Part shown: one piece after another, positions 35,612-46,405 of the stretch
Numbering within the stretch: the first letter of the stretch is position 1
How the letters are laid out: each line of letters begins with the position of its first letter
DNA from: Ardenticatenia bacterium
GTDB lineage: Bacteria; Chloroflexota; Anaerolineae; Ardenticatenales; Ardenticatenaceae
DNA: 64,000 nucleotides
NCBI GenBank assembly: GCA_030949995.1
Contig: JAUZRY010000086.1
Coordinates: 26,578 to 90,577, forward strand
Direction: 5' to 3'
Program-made: the position numbers and the translations under genes
The notes under the pieces: model-generated
Database searches by the model: none
Told to the model about the DNA's origin: nothing
Seen by the model: only the letters and a program-made list of their open reading frames with translations

Positions 35612-36307
35612 GTGAACGGTGAGGAGAGGAGCAGCACGTGGCACCGGAAGGAAAGCGGAAAGCACCAAATCCTCGTGGAGCGCCTTGTGGTGGGGCCACT
35701 CCAGGTCAACTGTTACCTGGTGGCTCACCCTGAAACCCGGGAGGCCATCATCGTGGATCCCGGCGACGATCCGGAGCGCATTGCCGCGCGTGTGCGGGCT
35801 CTGGAACTCACGCCGTTGCGCATTGTCAACACCCACTGTCACTTCGACCACGTGTTGGGCGTCCACGCCCTCAAGGAGGAGTTCAACATCCCGTTCTGGA
35901 TCCCCCGTGGCGAGGAATCGCTGGTACAAATGGCGCCGCAGGTGGCCATGGAGTGGCTGGGCGTGGCGCCCGGCCCCGCGCCCGAGGTAGACGGCCTGAT
36001 CGCCGAGGGCCAGAACATCGCGCCGCCGGGCCTCGAGCTGGTGGTCCGTGAGGCCCCTGGCCACAGCCCGAACGGCTGCGTCTTCATCGGCGAGGGGGTC
36101 TGCTTCAGCGGGGATGTGGTCTTCGCGGGAAGCATCGGCCGCTATGATCTGCCCGGCGCCGACTTCAATACCCTCATGCGGAGCATTCGCCGCGTCTTCC
36201 TGCCCCTGCCCGACGAGATCGTCATCTACCCCGGCCACGGTCCCCCCACCACCATGGGCCAGGAACGCCGGTGGAACCCCTTTATTCAGGCGCTCCTGGG
36301 CGCGTAG
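35612..36307 (+). CDS. Metallo-beta-lactamase-fold hydrolase (glyoxalase II-like)
   Basis: A roughly 210-230-residue MBL-fold hydrolase. The zinc motif THCHFDH, the later PGHSPNGCVF, FSGDVVFAGSIGRYD and the final YPGHGPPTTMG are those of the YcbL/glyoxalase II-like group. The start is unclear: an in-frame GTG at 35612 is used, but GAGGAGAGG points to a GTG at 35638 in another frame, which would imply a one-base indel. The substrate is probably a thioester or similar ester. Confidence 0.82.
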   Translation: MNGEERSSTWHRKESGKHQILVERLVVGPLQVNCYLVAHPETREAIIVDPGDDPERIAARVRALELTPLRIVNTHCHFDHVLGVHALKEEFNIPFWIPRGEESLVQMAPQVAMEWLGVAPGPAPEVDGLIAEGQNIAPPGLELVVREAPGHSPNGCVFIGEGVCFSGDVVFAGSIGRYDLPGADFNTLMRSIRRVFLPLPDEIVIYPGHGPPTTMGQERRWNPFIQALLGA

Positions 36308-36362
36308 GCCGAGGAGTGCTCCCACATGACCGTGACGCAACACGCTGAGGTAAGAGTTGCCC

Positions 36363-36861
36363 ATGAGCGATCTGACGACCACATTTAAGGAAGCGATGAG
36401 CCGGTTCGCCTCGGGCGTGACTGTGGTGACCACCAGGGACGGGGAGGCTGTCCACGGGTTCACGGCCAGCGCCTTCTGCAGCCTCTCCTTGGCCCCGCCG
36501 CTGGTGCTGGTCTGCGTGGCGCGCACCATTCGCTCCCATGACATGATCGCGCGCGCCGGCGCCTTCGCGGTCCAACATCCTCAACGCCGACCAGCGTCCC
36601 CTGGGCGAGCGCTTTGCCGGGCTGGTTCCCGACGTGGAGGATCGCTTCGAGGGGCTCACCTACACCTCGGCCATAACTGGAGCGCCCATCTTGCCCGACG
36701 TGTTGGCGTGGGTGGACTGCCGTGTGTGGGCGGCGTATGGGGGTGGGGATCACACCATCTTCGTGGGCGAAGTGCTCGCCGCCGGGGTGAACGACCCCGT
36801 GCCGGCGCCACTGCTCTACTTCCACCGCCAGTGGGCCAAGCTCGACCCGCCGAAGGGATAG
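36363..36861 (+). CDS. Flavin reductase domain protein (one frameshift)
   Basis: An FMN-binding flavin reductase-like protein of about 165 residues. The N-terminal half shows SRFASGVTVVTTRDGEAVHG and FTASAFCSLSLAPPLVLVCV; the C-terminal half (VLAWVDCRVWAAYGGGDHTI, FVGEV) is in another frame. One extra C near 36571 explains the break. Such proteins reduce flavins or act as the reductase partner of two-component monooxygenases, but no partner is seen here. Confidence 0.85.
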
Positions 36862-36869
36862 CCGGTTGC

Positions 36870-36907
36870 TGTTGGGGCGCGCTGGGCGCTTTGGGCGCGC
36901 CCCAACA
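36870..36907. terminator. Bidirectional hairpin between convergent genes
   Basis: A 13-bp perfect stem (36870-36882 with 36895-36907) around a 12-base loop lies exactly between the stop codons of the flavin reductase and DUF35 genes, which converge. It lacks a clear T tract on either side. Confidence 0.6.
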
Positions 36908-36914
36908 GGAGCCC

Positions 36915-37337
36915 TCAGTCGCTCTCAGCCTCGCCCTTCGGGTCCCCGATTCTGGGGCGGAACTTGTAGCCGTAGAGAATCAGGCCCCGTTCGCCCTCCT
37001 CACCCAGCTTGCGGAGCACCATTTCCACCGGCATCCCGATGGCGACCTCCTCCGGGTCCACGTCGGTCAACTGGGCCGTCACCCGCACCCCTTCCTCCAA
37101 GTCCACCAGGGCCACCACGTAGGGCACGTACTGCTCGAACCCCTCCGGCGCCTGGTAGACCACCGTGTAGCTGTACACCCGGCCGCGCCCCGTAAAGCGA
37201 TACGGCTCCACGTGGCGCCCCCGGCAACGCGGACAAACAGGGCGGGGGGGGAAATGGTGGGCGCCACATGAGGCACAGCGCGTGCCCTGGAGCCGGTACC
37301 GCTGGTCTCGCAGTCGCCAGTTGCGCGGGATGTCCAT
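36915..37337 (-). CDS. DUF35 zinc-ribbon/OB-fold protein (thiolase partner)
   Basis: A 140-residue protein with a rubredoxin-like zinc ribbon, CASCGAHHFPPRPVCPRC, and an OB fold (GRGRVYSYTVVYQAPEGF). In archaea DUF35 proteins bridge acetoacetyl-CoA thiolase and HMG-CoA synthase and help channel the intermediate. Here it lies 14 bases after the thiolase, with HMG-CoA synthase upstream, the same trio. GAGGAGG precedes the ATG. Confidence 0.9.
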   Translation of the reverse strand: MDIPRNWRLRDQRYRLQGTRCASCGAHHFPPRPVCPRCRGRHVEPYRFTGRGRVYSYTVVYQAPEGFEQYVPYVVALVDLEEGVRVTAQLTDVDPEEVAIGMPVEMVLRKLGEEGERGLILYGYKFRPRIGDPKGEAESD

Positions 37338-37351
37338 CGCGGTTGCCTCCT

Positions 37352-38515
37352 CTACGTGATGAGTCGTTCCAGAAGAGTGGTGATGACCGTGGCCCCGCTG
37401 CCGCCGATGTTCTGGGCCATGGCGTACTGAACCCCTTCCACTCGGACGGCGTCTGGGACCTCGTCGCGCAAGTGGAGGACACATTCCACGACCTGGTAGA
37501 GCCCGGTGGCGCCCACGGGGTGTCCGCGCCCCTTGAGACCGCCCATTGTGGCAATGGGGAACTGTCCCGTGGGCGTGATGGCCCCTTCGTTGGCCAGCCG
37601 CACGGCAGTGCCCGGCTCGGCCAAGCCGCTGGCCTCCAGGGAGAGGGCAGCCATGATGCTGAAGGCATCGTGGACTTCAAAGACCCCGATGTCCTGGGGC
37701 TCCACGCCAGCGCGACGGTAAGCGCGCCGGGCGCTGCGCTCAACGCCCTTGAGCCAGAGGGGATTGGCGCGGTTGTCGAGGGCCACGGTATCAGTGCCCA
37801 CCTCACAGGCGGCCACGCGCACGGGCTTGTCCGAGAACTCCCGCGCCCGCTCAGCCGGCACGATCACCACGGCAGCCGCGCCGTCGCTGACCGGGCTGGA
37901 GTCGAGCAGGTTAATGGGGTCGGCGATCATCTTGGCGGCGGCGTACTGCTCCCTCGTGACGGGCGTGTGGAACATGGCGAAGGGGTTGTGGCGGGCGTTA
38001 GCGTGGGCGTTGACCGTGAAGGCGGCGAAGTCCTCCTTGCTCACGCCGTACTCGTACATGTAGCGCCGCATCAACAGGGCGTTGATGGCCACGAAGCTGA
38101 GCCCCATCACCGCCTCGTAGTCGGCGTCGGCGGCCATGGCCAGGGCGTTGGTGGTGCACTTGCTGGCCAACTCCGTGAGTTTCTCAACTCCCACGGCAAT
38201 GGCCACCTCCACCTGGCCCGACTGCACGGCCAACACGGCCTGTCGGAGGGCGGCTGCGGCCGAGCCGCAGGCAGCTTCTACCTTCACGGCCTCGATGCCC
38301 TCCAGGCCGGCGTACTCGGCAATGAGGGCGCCCACGTGTTCCTGGAAGGAAAGCGTGCCGCTCAACATATTGCCCACGTAGAGGGCGTCAGCGCGCCGCA
38401 CGTGGGCGTCGTCCATGGCTGCCAGCACGGCTTCAACGGCGAGATCGCGCAAGCCGCGGTCCCAATGCTCGCGTACCGGCGTCTGGCCGATGCCAACAAT
38501 GGCCACATCTCGCAT
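37352..38515 (-). CDS. Acetoacetyl-CoA thiolase (archaeal/SCP-x type)
   Basis: A 387-residue thiolase of the SCP-x-like branch. The nucleophilic cysteine is in VEAACGSAAAALRQA (about residue 88), the second motif in EVHDAFSIMAAL, and GRGHPVGATG with NIGGSGATV closes the active site. In this neighbourhood it should condense two acetyl-CoA to acetoacetyl-CoA for the HMG-CoA synthase encoded 86 bases upstream. The ATG at 38513-38515 follows GAGGGG. Confidence 0.9.
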   Translation of the reverse strand: MRDVAIVGIGQTPVREHWDRGLRDLAVEAVLAAMDDAHVRRADALYVGNMLSGTLSFQEHVGALIAEYAGLEGIEAVKVEAACGSAAAALRQAVLAVQSGQVEVAIAVGVEKLTELASKCTTNALAMAADADYEAVMGLSFVAINALLMRRYMYEYGVSKEDFAAFTVNAHANARHNPFAMFHTPVTREQYAAAKMIADPINLLDSSPVSDGAAAVVIVPAERAREFSDKPVRVAACEVGTDTVALDNRANPLWLKGVERSARRAYRRAGVEPQDIGVFEVHDAFSIMAALSLEASGLAEPGTAVRLANEGAITPTGQFPIATMGGLKGRGHPVGATGLYQVVECVLHLRDEVPDAVRVEGVQYAMAQNIGGSGATVITTLLERLIT

Positions 38516-38601
38516 AGTCCACCCCTCTTCCCGGTTTTTCCCGATCAACGGGTTGGTCGGATGTCCCGGCGGTTGCCGGGGAGTGTGGGTCGGTGTTCGG
38601 A

Positions 38602-39660
38602 TTACACGGTGAACTTCTGACGCCACCGGGCGTAAGTGGCATAGTCCACCGGGGCGCGCCGGGTCACGTAGGCGTGGGTGCGCGGCGCGCGGTCACGTGC
38701 CGCCTCGATGCGCTCGGTGACGATGAAGCTCATGGCATCACTTCCCGCGCCCGAGCCGAAGCTGACCAGCAGAAGCCGGTCGCCCGGCCAGGCCTCGTCG
38801 AGGAGGGCACTGAAGCCCAAGAGGGAGGAGCCGGCGTAGGTGTTGCCCACCTCGCCGACCAGGAGGCCGGCCCGTATCTGCTCGGGGGTAAACCCCAGCT
38901 CGCGCGCTACCTTGCGGGGGAACTTGAGGTTGGGCTGGTGGAAGACGGCGCCGGCGAAGTCCGCGGGCGTGAGCCCCAAGGCGTCCATGAGCCCGCGCGC
39001 GGCGTTGACGATGTGGTGGAAGTAGGCCGGCTCCCCGGTGAACCGGTTGGCGTGTTCAGGATAGCGTTGGTGGGCGCGCCGGAAGAAGTCAGGCGTGTCG
39101 GTCACGTAGCTGTAGGTGGCCTCCAGCACGGCCACGGCTCCTTCCGCTGGGCCGATCACATAGGCGGCTCCTCCGGCCGCCGCTGTGTACTCCAGGGCAT
39201 CGCCCGGCCGCCCTTGGGCGGTGTCCATGCCGACGGCCAGGGCGTAATCGGCCATGCCGCTGCCCACCAGCGCAATGGCGGCCTGCATGGCCTCGGAGCC
39301 GGCCTTGCAGGCGAACTCCAGGTCGGCCGCTAGGGTGGCGGGCGCGATGCCGAGCGCCTGGGCCACCAAGGTGCCCGTGGGCTTCACCGCGTACGGGTGG
39401 GATTCCGAGCCCACCCAGACGGCGCGGATGACCTCCGGGGAGAGGCCGGCGCGCCGCAGGGCGTTCTGGGCCGCCTCTACCGCCATTGTCACCGTGTCCT
39501 CGTCCGGGCCGGGCACGCTCTTCTCCCTCACCGGCAGGATATGTTGATCCTGTCCGCCCCGCCACAGCCGGGAGATGGCCTCGGCCGCGAGACGATAGCG
39601 TGGGATGTAGGCGCCGTAGCCCACGATGCCGATCTCGCGCAGGGGGATCATTATGCTCAT
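38602..39660 (-). CDS. Hydroxymethylglutaryl-CoA synthase (archaeal type)
   Basis: A 352-residue condensing enzyme of the archaeal-type HMG-CoA synthase branch, which makes HMG-CoA from acetoacetyl-CoA and acetyl-CoA. The catalytic cysteine lies in [15 protein letters not shown], the catalytic glutamate region in [16 protein letters not shown], and the histidine in [15 protein letters not shown]. It opens [15 protein letters not shown]. First of three mevalonate-entry genes. The ATG at 39658-39660 is preceded by GAGG; an inverted repeat lies upstream. Confidence 0.92.
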   Translation of the reverse strand: MSIMIPLREIGIVGYGAYIPRYRLAAEAISRLWRGGQDQHILPVREKSVPGPDEDTVTMAVEAAQNALRRAGLSPEVIRAVWVGSESHPYAVKPTGTLVAQALGIAPATLAADLEFACKAGSEAMQAAIALVGSGMADYALAVGMDTAQGRPGDALEYTAAAGGAAYVIGPAEGAVAVLEATYSYVTDTPDFFRRAHQRYPEHANRFTGEPAYFHHIVNAARGLMDALGLTPADFAGAVFHQPNLKFPRKVARELGFTPEQIRAGLLVGEVGNTYAGSSLLGFSALLDEAWPGDRLLLVSFGSGAGSDAMSFIVTERIEAARDRAPRTHAYVTRRAPVDYATYARWRQKFTV

Positions 39661-39717
39661 CGTGACACCTCGCTCCTCGTGCAGTTGAATACACACACCA
39701 TTATAGGTGGCGAGCGC

Positions 39718-39759
39718 TGTCAAAAACTCTCAACATCAGCCCTCTGAGAGCTTTTGACA
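39718..39759. promoter_or_regulatory. Inverted repeat upstream of HMG-CoA synthase
   Basis: The arms 39718-39732 and 39745-39759 match in 14 of 15 positions around a 12-base spacer, and each contains a TTGACA-like hexamer pointing outward. Toward HMG-CoA synthase a TATAAT lies only 12 bases from one hexamer, shorter than a normal spacer, so this is more likely an operator than two simple promoters. It separates that gene from the divergent diguanylate cyclase. Confidence 0.5.
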
Positions 39760-39880
39760 CCAGCACCCTATTTGCCCCTCTCTCCAAGGGCTGGTACATT
39801 TGGAACTTGACGCACCGGGATATCGTTACCCTACAATGCAGCCGGGAGGCAGGCGGCCATGAAATCTCGTGCGCTCATTC

Positions 39881-42800
39881 ATGGAGTTAGCCTGGTATAT
39901 TAAACCGACCATGGGGGTGCTCTTCGCGGCATCGGCGCTCGCGTGGGCCCTCTACGTGATTCGCGTCCGGGCGGAGCAGCCGGCTTCCCCGATCTTCCTG
40001 CTTCTCCTCGGGTCTGTTTTCCTCTGGGACGTGAGCGTGGTCATGTCCTCCCTCTTTTCCCTGCCCGGCATCCGGCCGTGGACGTTTACCCTGGTGCACC
40101 TTGCCGTCCTCACAGCCCCCGTGTTGACCACGTGGTTGGCCTTTGCCTTCACCCGGCGGGCCCTGACCCGTCCGTGGTCGTACATCTTCGCGGGGTACCT
40201 GGTGGCGGTCACTGTCGGCGTGTTGACCAACCCGTGGCACCAGGGGTTCTGGCGTTTTCTCTCGCCGGCGGAGGCGGGGGGCGCCCTTGGCCGGCACGGT
40301 CCTCTCTTCTTCGTGGCCGCCCTGGTGGACTACGCCTTCGTGGCCGCGGGCGTGGCCTTTTACGTGTACCACATCGTGCGGGCACCGCGCCTCTACCGCA
40401 GGCAAGCCCTGGTGGTCCTCCTCGTGGCCCTGGTGCCGGTGGTCAGCAGCCTGCTCTACTTTCGGGGAGTCTACCCCTTGGCCGTGGACCTCACCTGGAT
40501 TGCCATCAACGTGACCGTCCACGTGGTGGGGTGGGGCCTGTTTCACCAACAACTCCTGACCGTCCTGCCGGCTGTCGCCGCTGTGCTCGACATCCTGCCC
40601 GAGGGCGTGGTGGTGGTTAACAAGGGCGGCCGCGTGCTCTGCCTGAACGCCCGGGCCGACACCCTGCTGGGCCACCCGGGCCCAACGGTGGGCAGGGCCT
40701 TGGGGGAGCTTGAAAGCTCCCTGGCCCACGCGCTGGAGACGTGGCGCCGTGTGGGCCAGGGCACCTCCCCCCCTGTGGGTCGAGACGCCCTCTGGCCCCC
40801 GGGCCATCGAAGTCGTGCGCCACAGGGTGGCTGGCTGGTGGCCCCACGATGAGGCCATTATCTTCCTCCTGCGCGATGTCACCACGCGCGTGCGCTTGGA
40901 AGCCGAACAGCACGTTCGCATCCGCTACTTGGAGGCCATTGCCCGCATTAACCACTACCTGCTGGACGTGCACCACCTGGCCGACGTGCCACCAGTGCTC
41001 CAGCAGATTGGCGAGGCCCTGGGGGTGGACCGCGTGTACGCCTTCGAGCACATCGACAGCGACGGTGTGCCCCACAAGGCCAAGCTCTTCGGCCAGTACG
41101 CCCGCGAGGCCGTCCCGGCATTGCCAGTGGACGAGCTCATCTACAGTGCCGAAGGGCTGGACCGTTGGATCACGATGTTGGCCGGTGGGATACCGGTGTG
41201 TGGTGTCACGGCCTCCTTTCCGCCAGAGGAGCGCGTGGCTTGAGGCCAACGGGGTGGCCTCAATTCTCATCGTGCCCATCTTCGTGGACGGCCGATTCGT
41301 GGGCTTTGTGGCGGCCGATCACTGCAGGGTGCCCCGTCCGTGGCCCGACGTGGACAAGGATTTTATGCTCTCCGTCGCGGCCGGCATCCGCTCGGCCCTG
41401 GAGCGCCTGCGGCGGGAAGGTGGCCTTGGAGCGCCACAACCGCCTCCTCAGCCGGCTGAACGACGTCATCCGCACGGCCATGGAGGCGACGTCGCTGGAC
41501 GACCTGTTGCCCCGCCTGGCCCGCCAGTTCCGGCAAGCCTTTTCAGCCAGGGCATGTTACCTCGTGCTCTGGGATGAACCCGACGGCCGGGGGGAGCTGG
41601 CCATCACGGCCGTGGCCTGTTCCGGAGATGGGCCGGTATGGGACACGCCGGCCAACGTGGGGAGCACTCCTCTTTTTCGCCGCCTGTTGGCAGCTTGCCG
41701 CGCGTCGTCTGAGCCCTTCTGCCAGATGCCGGACGAGGGCCATGAGGAGGCCACCACGTGGGCGGTTATCCCGCTGCGGGATGAGGAGCAGGAGCGGGTC
41801 GTAGGGGGCGCGTTCCTCCTGCTCCGAGGAGAAGAAATCCCGGAAGACCGGAAGCTCTTGGCCGTTCAGTTCGCCCGCCAGGTGACCTTGGCCATGAACC
41901 GCGTGCGGCTTTACGACCGGCTTCACGACCAGAACCGCCGCCTCAACGCCCTGTACGCGGTGAGCACGGCCGTAGTCACTCTGAACCCCACGGAGGTGCT
42001 CGGGCGGGCGTTGGACGTGATCGTCGACCACCTGGAATGGGATGCCGGCTGGATTGTCATGCCCGCTGGCGAGGGGCGGCTGGACGAGTTGCCGAAGGTC
42101 GTGGTCAGCCGAAATGCCTCGCCCCCCTTGCTGGAGGTGGCCACCCGCTACCCCATCCGGGACTGTCGCGCGTGTGCCCTCCTCTACCGGCGTCACGATA
42201 CCGACCTCTTGCTCCAGGTGGACGAGTGCCTCCACCTGCGCCGCGACGTGCTGGTGCGCTGTGGGTTCCACGATGTGGTGGGCGTGCCCGTGCGCGGCAG
42301 CCAGGACACTTTGGGCATCCTCTTCCTCGTGCGCCGCCGGCGGGAACACCAGCGCTACCGTGAGCCCCGCCGGGACATTCTCTCCATTGGCCACCACGTG
42401 GGCATGGCCCTGGAGAACGCCCGCCTCCACCAGGCCGTGCGGGAGGAGATCGTGCGGGATCCCCTGACCGGCATCTACAACCGCCGTTTCCTCAAGGAAC
42501 ACCTCCAGTGGCTCTTCAGCGTGAGCCAGCGGGTGGGCCGGGAGATTTCGCTCATCATGGTGGACTTGGACTATTTCAAGCAGTTCAACGACCGGTACGG
42601 CCACTTGGAAGGGGACAACGTGTTGCGCACGGTGGCACAGCTCATCGAGCAGAACGTGCGGAGCTCCGACGTTGTGGCCAGGTACGGCGGTGAGGAGTTC
42701 ACCATTGTGCTCCCGGAGACGGGCCGCCAGGAGGCCGCCCTGGTGGCCGAGCGCGTCCGGCGCGCGGTGGCCGAGCATCCCTTTCGTCACTACCTCTTCG

Positions 42801-42961
42801 CCAACGCCCAGCGCATCACTGTCAGCTTGGGCGTGGCCACCGCCCCCGAGGACGCCACCTCCCCCGAGCAACTGATCGAGGCCGCCGACCAGGCCCTCTA
42901 CCAGGCCAAGGCCAACGGGAAGAACCGGGTCGTCGTCTACCGCAAGGTGAAGGTGTCGTAG
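39881..42961 (+). CDS. Membrane 7TM-PAS-GAF-GAF-GAF-GGDEF diguanylate cyclase (three frameshifts)
   Basis: A roughly 1,025-residue signalling protein. About seven N-terminal membrane helices (the histidine-kinase N-terminal 7TM type) precede a PAS-like segment (ILPEGVVVVNKGGRVLCLN), three GAF domains and a C-terminal GGDEF domain. The active site is RYGGEEF, and an RSSD inhibitory site lies five residues before it, so it should make c-di-GMP with product feedback. Breaks lie near 40760, 41235 and 41420. A TTGACG/TACAAT pair with a 19-base spacer (39807-39837) is a weak promoter. The start may also be the GTG at 39869. Confidence 0.87.
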
Positions 42962-42969
42962 CCGTTGGC

Positions 42970-43674
42970 TCACGCCGTCCAGAAAGCCTTCTTCAAGTCG
43001 GTGAACTCCTCCACGGGGCCGTCGAACCGGTTGCGCCCCAAGTCCAGCACGTAGACGTAATCGGCGATCTTCAGGGCGTTGCGGATGTCCTGGTCCACCA
43101 ACACGATGGTGATGCCCTCCTCGTCCCGCAGGCGGGCCAGGAGCTGGTAGACCTCTTGGGTGAGCAGCTTGGCCAGCCCGGCCGTGGGCTCGTCCACGAG
43201 GATCACTTTTGGGTCGGTCATGAGGGTGCGTCCGAGCTCCACCATGCGCTGCATGCCGCCGGAGAGCTCGCCGGCGCGGGAGCGACGGCGTTCCCGCAGC
43301 ACGGGAAAGCGCGCGAAGTTCTCCTCCAGCTTGCGCTGGATGCGCGCCTTGTCCCGCCGGAAGGTCCAAGCGCCAAGAACCAGGTTTTCCTCCACCGTCA
43401 TCCAGGGGAAGACGCTGGGCCGCTGGGGGACGTAGGCCAACCCCATCTGGATGCGCTGATAGGTGGGCACCCCCAGGAGGCTCCGCCCCTCCAGGAGCAC
43501 GTCGCCGCCGTTGGGCGTCAGGAAGCCGTAAACGGCCTTGAGCAGAGTGGACTTGCCCACGCCGTTGGCCCCGAGAATGGCCGTCACCTTGGCCTGTTCG
43601 GCCCGGATCGAGACCCCCTGGAGGATGTTGAGGTCCTTGTAGTAACCCACGTACAGGTCGTGCACCTCGAGCAT
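42970..43674 (-). CDS. livF: Branched-chain amino-acid-type ABC transporter ATPase LivF
   Basis: A 234-residue ABC ATPase. Walker A GANGVGKSTLL, signature LSGGMQRMVELGRTLM and Walker B VILVDEPTAGL are present; length and the short form fit LivF. It is last in the transporter unit and converges on the diguanylate cyclase with eight bases between stops. Confidence 0.92.
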   Translation of the reverse strand: MLEVHDLYVGYYKDLNILQGVSIRAEQAKVTAILGANGVGKSTLLKAVYGFLTPNGGDVLLEGRSLLGVPTYQRIQMGLAYVPQRPSVFPWMTVEENLVLGAWTFRRDKARIQRKLEENFARFPVLRERRRSRAGELSGGMQRMVELGRTLMTDPKVILVDEPTAGLAKLLTQEVYQLLARLRDEEGITIVLVDQDIRNALKIADYVYVLDLGRNRFDGPVEEFTDLKKAFWTA

Positions 43675-43686
43675 TGGGCCCTCCCT

Positions 43687-44409
<723 letters not shown>

Positions 44410-45399
44410 TTACGCTCCCTCCCCGGCCTGTTTGGCCTTTTGCTCCCGCCCTTCGATCACGGCCCGGCGGGCCTGGTAGAGCACCAGCCGCTCGATCAGC
44501 GGGTAGATCAGCCCGTTGCGGGCGAAGCGCAGGGTGAGCATGAGCAGGAGGCCGAAGGCCACCAGGCGCCAGTTGCCCAGCTCGCGGAGCAGTTCCAGGG
44601 AGAATTGGATCAGGATGGCCCCGATGGCCGCGCCGAGCAGGCTTTCGATACCCCCGATCACGGCCATGGCGATCACGATGCTCATTTGGCCCAGGATGAG
44701 GATGTTGGGCGTGATGAGACCGATGTAGTGGGCCTCCACGCCCCCGGCCAGCCCGGCGATCATGGCCGTGATCACGAAGGCGAGCACCTTGTAGCGCACG
44801 ATGTGGACGCCCATGGCCGCCGCCGCCTCCTCGTCCTCGCGGATGGAGCGGAAGAAGAGGCCGAAGCGGGAGCCGGCCAACCAGTACATGAAGCCAAGGG
44901 AGACCAAGAGCAGGGTGAGCATGAGATAATAGTAGGGCACTCGCGACGTGGTGGCCAACAGGGGAGGCAAGTCCAGGCCGTTGGGGCCGCCGGTGATGTC
45001 CAACTCGGCGTTGAGGGTGAGCCGCAACACCTCGGAGAAGGCGATGGTGAAGAGGGCCAGGTACGCCCCCTTCAGCCGCAGACAGAGCACGCCGATAATC
45101 AGGCCCACCAGGCCGGCCAACACCGTGCTGAGCACGATGCCCGTGAGGGGCGAGGTGCCCCAATACTTGCCCATGAGCCCGGAGCCGTAGGCGCCGATGG
45201 CCATGAAGGCCATGTGGGCGAAGGAGAACTGGCCGGCGTGGCCGGCAAGCAGGGACCAACTCGATGCCAGGATGGCGTAGAAGTAGGCCACAATGGCCAC
45301 GTGGAGCCAGTACGGATACCCGGACAGCAAGAACGGAGCGCTAACGGCTAGTGCCAGTGCGCTCCCGGTCAACACCCACCGCCAGTCCACGTGCTTCAT
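44410..45399 (-). CDS. livM: Branched-chain amino-acid-type ABC permease LivM
   Basis: A 329-residue polytopic permease with the family block LLAGHAGQFSFAHMAFMAIG and the cytoplasmic loop FFRSIREDEEAAAAMGV. Its start overlaps the livH stop by four bases. Confidence 0.92.
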   Translation of the reverse strand: MKHVDWRWVLTGSALALAVSAPFLLSGYPYWLHVAIVAYFYAILASSWSLLAGHAGQFSFAHMAFMAIGAYGSGLMGKYWGTSPLTGIVLSTVLAGLVGLIIGVLCLRLKGAYLALFTIAFSEVLRLTLNAELDITGGPNGLDLPPLLATTSRVPYYYLMLTLLLVSLGFMYWLAGSRFGLFFRSIREDEEAAAAMGVHIVRYKVLAFVITAMIAGLAGGVEAHYIGLITPNILILGQMSIVIAMAVIGGIESLLGAAIGAILIQFSLELLRELGNWRLVAFGLLLMLTLRFARNGLIYPLIERLVLYQARRAVIEGREQKAKQAGEGA

Positions 45400-46340
45400 T
45401 CTTGCCTCCCGAAAAGCCCTCGTGGCCGCAGCAGGAGCACGAGGGCGAAGATGAGCATCCCGTAGGCGTCCCGGTAGGCGAAGGCCCGGTTCGGGTCCGG
45501 CAGCAGGCCGGTGCCCAGGGCCTCCACCACGCCGATGATCAGCCCGCCCAGCATGGCGCCAGGAATGGAGCCCATGCCGCCCAACACGATAATCACGTAG
45601 GACTTCACGGCCGCTGGCGCGCCCACGGCCGGCACCCAGGCGAAGGCCGGCACCAGGGCGGCGCCGGACATGCCGGCCAGCATGGTGCCCATGCCGAAGG
45701 CCAGCGTGCTCATGCGCAAGGGGTTAATGCCCACCACGGCCGCTGCCTGTTTGTCCTGGCTCACAGCCCGCAGCCCCCGTCCTAGCCACGTGCGGTGAAT
45801 CACGTAGAGCATGACGAACATCAGCAGCACGGCGATCACCGCGGCCGTCAGCCGCGTGGCGCTCAAGGGAATGGTGCCCAGTTTCAACGTGGCCGCAGTG
45901 GCCGTGATTGGTCCCAGCTCGAAGGCCGGCAAGTCGAAGTAGCGGGCTGTCTTCTTCGGGTGTGGGCCGATGAGGGCCAGGGTGAGGTATTGGAGGAAGA
46001 ACCCCAGCCCAAAGGTGACCAGGATGGCGTACTCGCCCGGGCGTTCCACTTTTTCCTCGGCCAGCGGGCGCAGGAAGATGCGCTCGAAAATGGCCCCAAT
46101 GGTGAACGTGACGGTGCCGGCCAACAGGATGGCCAGCAGGGGATGAAGGCCGGTGAAGGCTTCCAACAGGTAGTAGGCGGCATACCCCCCGATCATGTAA
46201 TGTTCGCCGTGGGCGAAGCTGACAACGCGCAACACGGAGAAGATCAAGGTCAACCCCATGGCCATCAGGGCGTAGATGAAGCCGATGAGCAGCCCGTCGG
46301 CAATGAGCCTGAGAAGAAAGGACAGGTTGATGTCAACCAC
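45396..46340 (-). CDS. livH: Branched-chain amino-acid-type ABC permease LivH
   Basis: A 314-residue polytopic permease with LLRLIADGLLIGFIYALMAM, SFAHGEHYMIGGYAAYYL and GLRAVSQDKQAAAVVGIN, the second being the LivH GxxxG-rich helix. It lies 65 bases after the binding-protein gene, with a strong hairpin in that spacer. Confidence 0.92.
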   Translation of the reverse strand: MVDINLSFLLRLIADGLLIGFIYALMAMGLTLIFSVLRVVSFAHGEHYMIGGYAAYYLLEAFTGLHPLLAILLAGTVTFTIGAIFERIFLRPLAEEKVERPGEYAILVTFGLGFFLQYLTLALIGPHPKKTARYFDLPAFELGPITATAATLKLGTIPLSATRLTAAVIAVLLMFVMLYVIHRTWLGRGLRAVSQDKQAAAVVGINPLRMSTLAFGMGTMLAGMSGAALVPAFAWVPAVGAPAAVKSYVIIVLGGMGSIPGAMLGGLIIGVVEALGTGLLPDPNRAFAYRDAYGMLIFALVLLLRPRGLFGRQE

Positions 46341-46364
46341 TGCGTTCCTCCGCGCTCATCTCGT

Positions 46365-46395
46365 GGCCCTCCGGGGGACGTCCCCCGGGAGGGCC
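46365..46395 (-). other. Strong hairpin between binding protein and permease genes
   Basis: GC-rich arms of about 15 bases pair around the centre of 46365-46395 with a single bulge, in the livJ-livH spacer. Such hairpins are common here in ABC operons: they stabilise the binding-protein message or reduce read-through, so the binding protein is made in excess. Confidence 0.55.
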
Positions 46396-46405
46396 CGGCG
46401 TTTCG

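Noticed and set aside
39859..39903. ATG with good GGAGG as the diguanylate cyclase start
   Set aside because: That frame meets a stop after 14 codons; it would need an indel to join the main frame.
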